Shown one piece after another: positions 1-6,479 of a stretch of DNA of 14,861 bases. The DNA comes from Victivallales bacterium (GTDB lineage Bacteria > Verrucomicrobiota > Lentisphaeria > Oligosphaerales > Oligosphaeraceae): positions 1 to 14,861 of the forward strand of contig JAGCSE010000226.1 of the NCBI GenBank assembly GCA_017964325.1, given 5' to 3'. Positions within the stretch are counted from its first letter, which is position 1. Every line of letters begins with the position of its first letter. Under the pieces are notes generated by a model. That model saw nothing but the letters and a program-made list of their open reading frames with translations, was not told the DNA's origin and searched no databases. Both the position numbers and the translations under genes were made by a program.

Positions 1-17
1 ATTACTCATTACTCATT
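1..17. repeat. Short 7-bp tandem repeat (ATTACTC) abutting a start codon
   Basis: ATTACTC occurs twice in register (1-7, 8-14), followed by ATT of a third unit, and then the ATG of the isomerase gene. The array probably began before the window. No Shine-Dalgarno sequence is visible, so the repeat occupies the place where a ribosome binding site would normally lie. It shares its 7-bp period, but not its sequence, with repeats at 11515-11549 and 14764-14861. Confidence 0.6.
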
Positions 18-824
18 ATGAAAATCTCCGTCATGCTTTTTCCCTATCACGGCGCCATGGATCAAGATCTCTACACGCCGGAAGAACTCGTCAAGACTTT
101 TCACGACGCGGGTGCCGTCGCCATCGAACTCATGAAAGGCTGGAACACCAAATCGCCGGAAAAATGGCAACGACTCCGCAACGCCATGAAAGACAACGAC
201 ATGGCATGTTCCTGCTATGACATCGGCCTCAATCTCGTCCAGCCCGACTCCGCCGAACGCGCCAAAATTCTGGACGAATGCCGCCGTGACATCGAATACG
301 CCCACACGGAACTGAACGCCACCAACGTGTTAATCTACAGTTCAAAAGTCGCAGACGGTCTTTCCAATGAACATTGCAAAAAGCTTTACGGCGAAGCACT
401 TGGAGAAATGGCCGATTTCGCGGCACAGTTCGGAATCAACGCGACGATAGAAGATTTCGACCCGCAGCCAGATTTCGTCTGTTCCGCAAAATCATGTCTA
501 GAAGTTTTGGACATCGCAGGCCCGAAAGCCAAGCTCTGCTTCGACACAGGCAACTTCCTTGACGCTGGCGACAATCCCGCCGACATCTATCCTCTCGTGA
601 AAGACCGTATTGCCCATGTCCATGTGAAGGAAAAAGGCCGCAACATCGCCGAACACAAGTTGAAAATCGTCCGCGCAGGCGAAGGCATCGCCCAGATCAA
701 TGTCATTGAATCCTATCTGAAGCGCGATGGATACGAAGGTTATCTCTCCGTCGAAGCAGGCTCCAACAAGCTGGACGAAGCCGTCCATGACATCCATTAT
801 CTGACATCACGGCTGTCGCTCTGA
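18..824 (+). CDS. Sugar phosphate isomerase/epimerase family protein (TIM barrel)
   Basis: A 268-residue protein of the xylose-isomerase-like / AP endonuclease 2 TIM-barrel family. These cytoplasmic enzymes isomerise or epimerise keto-sugars and inositol derivatives using a divalent metal. Likely metal ligands sit at the ends of predicted strands: Glu145 in TIEDFDP, Asp176 in CFDTGNF, His202 in HVHVKE and Glu246 in LSVEAG, the expected Glu-Asp-His-Glu order. Length is normal for the family and there is no signal peptide. The ATG at 18 directly follows a 7-bp repeat and lacks a Shine-Dalgarno sequence. The next gene is convergent, so no operon partner is visible; one may lie upstream of the window. 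The exact substrate cannot be assigned. The family call is firm. Confidence 0.85.
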   Translation: MKISVMLFPYHGAMDQDLYTPEELVKTFHDAGAVAIELMKGWNTKSPEKWQRLRNAMKDNDMACSCYDIGLNLVQPDSAERAKILDECRRDIEYAHTELNATNVLIYSSKVADGLSNEHCKKLYGEALGEMADFAAQFGINATIEDFDPQPDFVCSAKSCLEVLDIAGPKAKLCFDTGNFLDAGDNPADIYPLVKDRIAHVHVKEKGRNIAEHKLKIVRAGEGIAQINVIESYLKRDGYEGYLSVEAGSNKLDEAVHDIHYLTSRLSL

Positions 825-880
825 TTTCTCTCGGCAAAACGACGCGAAGGGCGAAGGGAGGGGCGCGCTCATGCATGACC

Positions 881-905
881 GATTGCGCGTCAGCGCAATC
901 TCTTA
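881..905 (+). terminator. Possible terminator hairpin after the isomerase gene
   Basis: A perfect 8-bp inverted repeat, GATTGCGC (881-888) and GCGCAATC (893-900), encloses a 4-nt loop and is followed by TCTTAT. The stem is strong but the T-run is weak, so intrinsic termination is only plausible. It lies 57 bp after the isomerase stop codon, in the convergent gap. Confidence 0.4.
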
Positions 906-929
906 TGCGCATTACAAACGGTACATAAG

Positions 930-965
930 AAAAAAAGCCGGAAGCCGCAAAAGCGGCGACCGGCT
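930..965 (-). terminator. Intrinsic terminator of the ceramidase-like gene
   Basis: Read on the minus strand, AGCCGG (965-960) pairs with CCGGCT (941-936), and GCCGC (957-953) pairs with GCGGC (948-944), around a TTTT loop. A two-base internal loop separates the two stem parts. A run of seven T residues (936-930) follows immediately. This is a textbook rho-independent terminator, starting 16 bp after the stop codon of the ceramidase-like gene. On the plus strand no T-tract follows, so it acts in one direction. Confidence 0.85.
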
Positions 966-981
966 ACAAAACTACAGATAA

Positions 982-2529
982 TTATTCCGCAGGCTTTTCC
1001 TTGGCCTTCAAATCATTGAGCATACGCAGCGTATTCTCCACGAGCTCCTGGCCGCCCTTCGGCGAACAGACATTGCAATATTTGCTCGCGCTGTAGCCGC
1101 GGCCCCAGACGCCGCGTTCCGTCGCCAGATACGAACCGCCATCCGCTCCGGGCACGCCCGTCAACTGGATGATGAACGTCTGCGGGAACGGACTGCGAGC
1201 CTGGATGCGGTGCATATAGTCCATATATAGTTCGAAGCGGTTCGTCGCAAACGCGAACTCGTCGCCGAAACTGACCGTATGCAGCTCCATCGGAATCGTG
1301 GGGCTTTCCTTGCACTCCTCAAAGCGCTTGATGATTTCACGGCAACGATGGCGGCTGGCGAGCAGACGCGAATTGACCGTCAGATTCTCGACAGGCGTGC
1401 CATCCGTCTTAAATGGCGTGTTTTCATACCCTTTTAGCATTTCGCGATCTTCCTTCACATCCTCTTCGGACAATACACGGCGCGAAAGCTGAACCGTCTC
1501 GACGGAATGCGCCACAGGCAGATCCGTGCGAATGTCCTTCTTCGCCCACGCGAGCACTTCGTCGAACGCATCCGCGATGCGCTCCGCGATGTCGAGCCGT
1601 TCGAACTCCTCCGCGAAGGCGCGTTCGCGACCGTATTTCAGCTTGAAACGACGTTCCTGTGCGGCTTTATAATGGAGGATGCGCGGCGACAAGTCGCCGG
1701 CGGCGGCGGCCTGCGGCAACACGAAAATGTCGCCATGGCGCGCTTTCATCTGTTCGCGCACTTCGTTCCAGAAGCTCGCGCTCAACTGATACATGCCTTC
1801 GCTGTTCTGGCTCGGGCACGGCACGTTCACGATGGCACCCGTCAGGTTGTTTTCAGCGTCAAACGTGTACATCAGATTGATAAAGTGGTCGGCTCCAGCC
1901 TCATAGCCCATGAACATCGGATCGTTCGTGTTACCATACATGACGGAATGGCCGTTCACGCCATGCGTCGAATTCTTGACAGCGCCAGGCCGCATGGAAA
2001 CGTCATCGGCATACGTCACGCGACGGCTGTGAGCCACGACGGCATAGCCATAGCCCCATGCGACGCCGCCTTCCTTGCGGCTATTGTAGGCTTCGGCAAC
2101 CGCTTCGGCAGCCTGCGTGGAAAGAAAATCGCGATATTCATCGCCTGAAGCAATGTCCATTTCGATGGGCATCTGGTCATCGGGCGCGGGGCCAGTCGGC
2201 AACGTCTTGCTTCTCGGCCAGCCGCCATCATGGTAATGGCTCGGAGCCGTATGCGTATGTGTCGCATTGACAATAATTTTCTCCACAGGGAAGCCCGGCA
2301 GGAGCTTCGCGACCTTTTCGCGGATATTGTCCAGAAGGAAGGCGCGAATTACGACAACGTCGATGGAAACGAAGCAGACCAGATCACCACCGTTCTCAAC
2401 GACCAAAGCCGTCGTGAAGATTGGATCCAGCACGCCTGTCGAAATTCGCGCATGAAACTGCCCGGGAATATTCACAGGCTTGTCCGTCGAAACATTTCTT
2501 TTCGCCCAACCGATTTTCATCTGTCCCAT
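982..2529 (-). CDS. Neutral/alkaline ceramidase-like hydrolase
   Basis: A 515-residue protein related to the N-terminal catalytic domain of neutral ceramidases, zinc-dependent amidases that release fatty acid from ceramide. Visible hallmarks are NATHTHTAP (zinc-type histidines His91 and His93), an Asp in SIDVV (Asp57), and GDLSP (278-282), which matches the ceramidase GDxSP motif with its catalytic Ser (here Ser281). Where classical ceramidases have a second zinc histidine in an HP-containing loop, this protein reads VNVPCPSQNSE (about 234-244), so the metal site or substrate may differ. There is no signal peptide, so it is probably cytoplasmic, unlike secreted ceramidases. I chose the ATG at 2529 because AAAAGGAAAG (2543-2534) is well placed before it. 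The longer frame open to 2712 would only translate the GC-rich repeat. Second gene of a probable pair with the acyltransferase. Substrate unknown. Confidence 0.75.
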   Translation of the reverse strand: MGQMKIGWAKRNVSTDKPVNIPGQFHARISTGVLDPIFTTALVVENGGDLVCFVSIDVVVIRAFLLDNIREKVAKLLPGFPVEKIIVNATHTHTAPSHYHDGGWPRSKTLPTGPAPDDQMPIEMDIASGDEYRDFLSTQAAEAVAEAYNSRKEGGVAWGYGYAVVAHSRRVTYADDVSMRPGAVKNSTHGVNGHSVMYGNTNDPMFMGYEAGADHFINLMYTFDAENNLTGAIVNVPCPSQNSEGMYQLSASFWNEVREQMKARHGDIFVLPQAAAAGDLSPRILHYKAAQERRFKLKYGRERAFAEEFERLDIAERIADAFDEVLAWAKKDIRTDLPVAHSVETVQLSRRVLSEEDVKEDREMLKGYENTPFKTDGTPVENLTVNSRLLASRHRCREIIKRFEECKESPTIPMELHTVSFGDEFAFATNRFELYMDYMHRIQARSPFPQTFIIQLTGVPGADGGSYLATERGVWGRGYSASKYCNVCSPKGGQELVENTLRMLNDLKAKEKPAE

Positions 2530-2607
2530 TGTTCTTTCCTTTTGTTTTGAATACTGTTTTGTTCTTATTTTTTGAAAAAATCTTTTCTCTTTTTCGGAAC
2601 GTACACA

Positions 2608-2704
2608 CCATTTCAACGGCGCAGGCGAGACGCACGCGCCACCTCCACGGCGCAGGCGGGACGCAAGCGCCACCTCCACGGCGCAGGCGGGACGCAAGCG
2701 CCAC
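2608..2704. repeat. 31-bp GC-rich tandem repeat with hairpin potential
   Basis: Three head-to-tail copies of a 31-bp unit (2608-2638, 2639-2669, 2670-2700) plus CCAC of a fourth. Copies two and three are identical; the first differs at several positions. On the minus strand each unit holds a stem of GGCGC/GCGCC enclosing GCG/CGC around a 3-nt loop. The array fills the space between the acyltransferase stop and the ceramidase-like leader. It resembles the dispersed GC-rich palindromic repeats that occur in many PVC-group genomes, whose translation often appears as false N-terminal extensions. It could act as a 3' stabilising structure, an attenuator, or a REP-like mobile sequence. Confidence 0.8.
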
Positions 2705-2708
2705 ATTC

Positions 2709-3962
2709 TCAATCAAGATAAGTTCCGTCACGGAAATCATCTACGTCATCCATGAGAATGAACATTTGACCACCGCGCCAACGATGCCCCTCCGCCAGAT
2801 ATTCCAGAATCTTCTTCTGCAACGTCGTCTCACGCGGAGCCGTGGCGAAATCCAGCGGCCATCCGCGCAGGAAGACAAACCACAGCCCTTCGCCAGGCGA
2901 ACTGGAGCACGGCACCAGATACAAACCGCGCTGGAAACGGCAGAGGTTCGCTTCTGGAGGGAATATCTCCTGCAATTGCGTGTTGAAAATCCACGAACTA
3001 CACACGACCGCCTTCGGCGGCGTATCAGGGAAATGCTTGCAGAAGAATGCCTTGGCACGTTTCAGGGACTCCGCGCATTTGTCGAAATCCATCCCCCCGC
3101 CAGATGGAATGTGCATCCCCAAGCTCATGTCGCCTTTCGAGAACACCATCTCCCATTCCTCCAACGGCAGCCTGATTTCCTCCTTGATTGCATATCCTTT
3201 TGGAGATAAAGGCGTTCCAATTACATAGCCATCTTTGTACTCCAACGTCGAGACGAACGTCTCATGGCCTTCGTATTCCTCCGGCTTCCCCAAACGGTTG
3301 CCGTCCATTAAATACGTCTGCCCCGCAGGCGGGAAAGCAATGGTCTTGCCAGACTTGCGATGACGATAGACATAGAAATCACGCGATGACGGCTGCAACC
3401 AGAACTCCAGACGGCCAATGCGCACGTACGGATCCGTCGTGTAGTAGCGCATCCAGCCCAATTGGTTCAGATAGATGCCCGGCCGACCGTCGTGGCCACG
3501 GCGGAAATTGTCGTCACAGTAATGACGGACTTGCGCAATCGTTTCAAGCGTAACATCTTCCGGAAAACCAAGCCGTTCATGGTTGTGACGCACCAGCGGC
3601 ACATAACCGATGGCGGGAAGCAGATAGATCAGCCCGCGATCCTCCCCAAGACATTCAGGTTCGGGCCAGCCCGACGGCGGATACACGCCTTTCGTCGTCA
3701 AAAAAACACGCCAGAAGCAGTGCCATGAAAGCCGCGCCAAAGCGTCGTTCTGACGGATCGCCGCCGCCGCCTGCAGAAATGGACCATCCATCTCGTCGCC
3801 AAAACCTGTTGCCTTTCGGTTGGATATGATTGCGTCATCCTTCAGGAACGGTATGTTATCCGCCCCAGGATACGCCGCCATGGAGTCGTCCCATAATTTC
3901 TCGACATCCGCCAAAGCCGCCGTCGAACCAACGGCCTTCAATACTTCTTCTGCTGTCAACAT
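2709..3962 (-). CDS. Acyltransferase domain-containing protein (NAT_N/GNAT_C-like)
   Basis: A cytoplasmic protein of 417 residues resembling the 'acyltransferase domain-containing' family, with an N-terminal helical domain and a divergent GNAT-like C-terminal domain. Family-like signatures are RLGFPEDVTLETIAQVRHY (about 130-148), IGRLEFWLQ (182-190), GDMSLGMHIPSGGGM (277-291) and CSSWIFNTQLQEIFP (321-335). Substrates of this family are not well established. Start choice: minus-strand AAAGGAAG (3975-3968) lies 7 nt before the ATG at 3962 (core AGGA) and 4 nt before an adjacent ATG at 3965; either may be used. The frame is open to an ATG at 3995, but that lies at the predicted transcription start and has no ribosome site. 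It stops just before the 31-bp repeat, with the ceramidase-like gene next on the same strand. An acyl donor/acceptor partnership is an attractive inference only. Confidence 0.7.
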   Translation of the reverse strand: MLTAEEVLKAVGSTAALADVEKLWDDSMAAYPGADNIPFLKDDAIISNRKATGFGDEMDGPFLQAAAAIRQNDALARLSWHCFWRVFLTTKGVYPPSGWPEPECLGEDRGLIYLLPAIGYVPLVRHNHERLGFPEDVTLETIAQVRHYCDDNFRRGHDGRPGIYLNQLGWMRYYTTDPYVRIGRLEFWLQPSSRDFYVYRHRKSGKTIAFPPAGQTYLMDGNRLGKPEEYEGHETFVSTLEYKDGYVIGTPLSPKGYAIKEEIRLPLEEWEMVFSKGDMSLGMHIPSGGGMDFDKCAESLKRAKAFFCKHFPDTPPKAVVCSSWIFNTQLQEIFPPEANLCRFQRGLYLVPCSSSPGEGLWFVFLRGWPLDFATAPRETTLQKKILEYLAEGHRWRGGQMFILMDDVDDFRDGTYLD

Positions 3963-3967
3963 CATGT

Positions 3968-3975
3968 CTTCCTTT
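3968..3975 (-). promoter_or_regulatory. Shine-Dalgarno that sets the acyltransferase start
   Basis: Minus-strand AAAGGAAG precedes the twin ATGs at 3965 and 3962. Core AGGA sits 7 nt before the ATG at 3962, the better spacing, and 4 nt before the one at 3965. It lies inside the longer open frame that begins at 3995 and argues against that start. Confidence 0.6.
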
Positions 3976-4002
3976 GATTTTTTCCCATCTGGCATTCTCC
4001 AT

Positions 4003-4032
4003 ATTATAACATATTGACGGTTTTACTAGCAA
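4003..4032 (-). promoter_or_regulatory. Sigma-70-like promoter for the acyltransferase/ceramidase pair
   Basis: On the minus strand a perfect TATAAT (4008-4003) stands 18 bp after TTGCTA (4032-4027), which matches the TTGACA consensus at four of six positions. Transcription would begin near 3996, giving a leader of about 30 nt to the ATGs at 3965/3962. The divergent genes on the plus strand share this spacer. Confidence 0.55.
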
Positions 4033-4110
4033 GCAAACGAAACCATACTATATTTTGTAAAAAAACTTGCCGCCATCAGCCAAAATCAATTCCAACCACA
4101 GCTTCCCGCC

Positions 4111-4410
4111 ATGATCGCCAACATCAACCAGCTCGAAGGACGCAAATTCTGCGTCGTTTTTGTCAAAGTCCTCGACGCCGCCACGGAAAAAGTCCAACTG
4201 CAGTGCATGCGCGGAAGAGCCTCCATCGACCGCGGCCGCGTCAGCGTCATCGACAAGCATGGCGCCGCCTTCACCATCCCCAACATCTCCATCCCCAACA
4301 TCATGCCCAGCGATGGCTCAAAAATCCTGCAGGACGCCGAATTTTTCGTCTTCGTAAAACTCGACGACAGCATCCAATTGTTCAACCCGGATATTGATCC
4401 GACATTGTAA
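4111..4410 (+). CDS. Conserved-looking hypothetical protein, 99 residues
   Basis: A soluble protein of 99 residues that I do not recognise. It alternates short hydrophobic and charged stretches consistent with a small mostly beta fold, for example RKFCVVFVKVLD and DAEFFVFVKLDD, with a repeated-looking proline segment FTIPNISIPNIMPS in the middle. No signal peptide, membrane helix or metal motif is evident. It starts at an ATG without Shine-Dalgarno and ends 13 bp before the srkA start, so the two are probably co-transcribed. Coding status rests on this tight spacing, on C-rich third positions like those of its neighbour, and on the lack of a competing frame. Confidence 0.6.
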   Translation: MIANINQLEGRKFCVVFVKVLDAATEKVQLQCMRGRASIDRGRVSVIDKHGAAFTIPNISIPNIMPSDGSKILQDAEFFVFVKLDDSIQLFNPDIDPTL

Positions 4411-4423
4411 TTCACTGTTTTCC

Positions 4424-5386
4424 ATGTCGTTGCAAACGTTCTCCGCACTCAGCCCCATGCTGGCCGTCGATATGGTCGAAGAAGCTCTCGGCATTCCCGT
4501 AGAAGCCTTCGTCCGCCCATGTCCAAGCCACATCAACCGCGTCTATGAAATGAACACGCGGGACGGACTTGCGTTCATCGTAAAATTCTACCGGCCAGGA
4601 AGATGGACGGAAGCCGCCATCCGCGACGAACACGATTTCATGCTCGACTGCCAAGACGCGGAAATCCCTGTCGTCGCCCCCGCCGCCTTCGCCGACGGCG
4701 ACACGCTCGCGCAACGCAACGGCATCTTCTTCGCCGTCTTCCCCAAGATGGGTGGCTTTCCTTTCGACAGCACTCGCCCTGATCAATGGCAAAGGCTCGG
4801 CTCCCTCATCGGCCGCGTCCACGCCGTCGGCGAACAGGCCGACGCCCGCCACCGCGTCATCCTCCATCCTGCAAAATCCTCCATCGACGATTTCGACTAT
4901 CTCCGTGAGTCCGACGCCATTCCGCTTGATTCACGCAGCCGTTTTCTTGATGTCGCATGGCAGGTCATTGATGCCTGCCAACGCGCCTTTCCACGGCAGA
5001 CCGAACTCATCCGCATCCACGGCGACTGCCACAGCCTCAACATCTTGGACAATCCAAACGAAGGGCTCCTTCTCATCGACTTCGACGACATGGTCGTCGG
5101 CCCGCCCATCCAGGACCTCTGGATGCTCCTTCCGGACGCCCCCGAAAACTGCCGCCCGCTCATCAACGCCTTCCTCAAAGGCTATCGCATCTTCCGCGAT
5201 TTCGATGAAAGAAATTTCCGCCTCATCGAACCTCTCCGCGCCATGAAAATGCTCTATTTTCTCGCATGGTGCGCAAGACAGCGAGGCGACGCCAATTTCA
5301 ATACGAAATTCCCAGACTGGCATTCACGGGATTTCTGGACAAAGCAGACGGCGGATTTCGAACGTCAACTCCGACGAATCCGCTAA
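4424..5386 (+). CDS. srkA: Stress response kinase SrkA (YihE/RdoA family)
   Basis: A cytoplasmic Ser/Thr protein kinase of 320 residues with the aminoglycoside-phosphotransferase-like fold. In E. coli, SrkA (328 residues) counters stress-induced programmed death. Visible features are HINRVYEMNTRDG (glycine-poor nucleotide loop region), VKFYRPGRWT with Lys54, DEH at 68-70 (a candidate helix-C Glu), the catalytic loop HGDCHSLNIL (199-208) with Asp201, the metal-binding IDFDD (218-222), GPPIQDLWMLL, and the C-terminal LIEPLRAMKMLYFLAW. These agree with E. coli SrkA as I remember it, including the order and spacing of motifs. I chose the ATG at 4424; the frame is open to a TTG at 4394, but that would overlap the preceding gene. 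It ends 4 bp before the convergent EpsI-like gene, with no obvious terminator between them. Confidence 0.9.
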   Translation: MSLQTFSALSPMLAVDMVEEALGIPVEAFVRPCPSHINRVYEMNTRDGLAFIVKFYRPGRWTEAAIRDEHDFMLDCQDAEIPVVAPAAFADGDTLAQRNGIFFAVFPKMGGFPFDSTRPDQWQRLGSLIGRVHAVGEQADARHRVILHPAKSSIDDFDYLRESDAIPLDSRSRFLDVAWQVIDACQRAFPRQTELIRIHGDCHSLNILDNPNEGLLLIDFDDMVVGPPIQDLWMLLPDAPENCRPLINAFLKGYRIFRDFDERNFRLIEPLRAMKMLYFLAWCARQRGDANFNTKFPDWHSRDFWTKQTADFERQLRRIR

Positions 5387-5390
5387 CCAC

Positions 5391-6479
5391 CTATTGGACA
5401 ACCGTTTTCAAAAGATCAATGACCAATTTCTGCGTATCTTCGACTGTTTCCCAAATCGGTGTCATCGCCTGATAACATATCCATCCTTTCTTCGGTCGCC
5501 AATGATGCCGAAACGCCATGAAATTGCCGCTGCTCCATTCTGGCCCAACGTATGTTGTATAGACTAAATATCTTATATCACCGCTCAATACCAATGATTC
5601 CAAAACCGCAATCCGCTGTCCATGCACTTCCAGAATAACCTCTTCGCTTTTTTCAATGACATCCCCTCCGCTCCTCAAACAAATCTCCACAGGATGCAGC
5701 GAATGAATGTCCCATGCGGGCTTGATGCTCGACATCGTAACAATCTGGCCGTTTTTCATATAAAGGAACTGCTTCACGTCCGCCCCATTAAAAACAATCT
5801 CATCCTGCAATTCCATCTCCATGCGTTCACACAACCAGCCGCTCTTCCTGTCAACATCAAAGTTGATTGTGAAACAATCGCCTTTTAGCATGGGATGAGT
5901 TCTGATGACACTAAACGCCCCCAATAGCAGCAGAAATCCGACAAACAGCAACTTGTCAATCCGTAACGGCTTCCTTGTCAAGCAGAAAATGATACTGGCG
6001 ATTATTCCCACTAAAGGCTTTACATATTCCGCTCCCCATGACAGCCCCGCACCGTGTATATAATAGGTGAACCAAAAAGTCGTAGATGGAACACCGAGAA
6101 GGCTCACTATGAACAAAGGTGATATGCCTGAGAAAAGACGCTCTCCATACAATATGTACACACCGCTGAAGATAAATGCAAGTGCTCCCGTCAAATAAAC
6201 AGCATGGATGCTGCGCATGGCACCGTATGCCATTGCTATAAAGCTCAAAGCGAAAAACACCCATCCTATGGCGTTCTTTAATCTCCACAACGGCTGTGCC
6301 CAGCGGCGGATTCGTCTGAAAAACACAAGCGGAAGCAGCACCACCACACACCACCATATCCATTGATAATGATCCAGCGGCGACGACTGCCATGCTCTGA
6401 TGAAATATCTGAAATCAATCAACAACGGCAACGCGAAAAGAGTCATTGCAAATGCCCGAAACTGCTTATTCTTCGGCAT
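5391..6479 (-). CDS. Multi-pass membrane protein with EpsI-like C-terminal domain
   Basis: A 362-residue protein with about seven hydrophobic segments in residues 10-190, followed by an extracytoplasmic domain resembling EpsI (DUF3485), the partner domain of exosortases. The best sign is HPVEICLRSGG (262-272), which mirrors the EpsI H-P-x-x-C-L-x-G-x-G signature. The membrane half, including GALAFIFSGVYILYGERLFSGISPLFIVSLLGVPS (about 98-132), recalls the N-terminal half of exosortases, but I see no Cys/Arg/His catalytic set in it. The start at 6479 is chosen because GAGGAGG (6492-6486) lies 6 nt before it; the ATGs at 6485 and 6497 overlap or precede that site. It overlaps the exosortase stop by 14 bp, implying translational coupling. 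Last gene of the cassette. EpsI assignment is by motif only. Confidence 0.65.
   Translation of the reverse strand: MPKNKQFRAFAMTLFALPLLIDFRYFIRAWQSSPLDHYQWIWWCVVVLLPLVFFRRIRRWAQPLWRLKNAIGWVFFALSFIAMAYGAMRSIHAVYLTGALAFIFSGVYILYGERLFSGISPLFIVSLLGVPSTTFWFTYYIHGAGLSWGAEYVKPLVGIIASIIFCLTRKPLRIDKLLFVGFLLLLGAFSVIRTHPMLKGDCFTINFDVDRKSGWLCERMEMELQDEIVFNGADVKQFLYMKNGQIVTMSSIKPAWDIHSLHPVEICLRSGGDVIEKSEEVILEVHGQRIAVLESLVLSGDIRYLVYTTYVGPEWSSGNFMAFRHHWRPKKGWICYQAMTPIWETVEDTQKLVIDLLKTVVQ

Noticed and set aside
825..930. Possible small gene or RNA in the convergent gap
   Set aside because: Only a short hairpin and a purine-rich stretch are visible; no coding frame with a start and ribosome site, and no RNA fold I recognise.
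1507..2148. A 213-codon open frame on the plus strand
   Set aside because: It lies wholly antisense to the ceramidase-like gene, whose motifs are clear, and its translation is His/Arg-rich with no recognisable domain.
2608..2704. Resemblance of the 31-bp repeats to a CRISPR array
   Set aside because: The copies are directly contiguous with no unique spacers and no cas genes are near.
2421..3209. A 262-codon open frame on the plus strand
   Set aside because: It spans the leader, the 31-bp repeat and the antisense of the acyltransferase gene; low-complexity basic product, no family signature.
4014..4054. Plus-strand promoter for the 99-residue gene and srkA (TTGACG and TATATT)
   Set aside because: The two elements are 29 bp apart, too far for one sigma-70 promoter, and no better pair was found. 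A promoter must exist in the spacer but I cannot place it.
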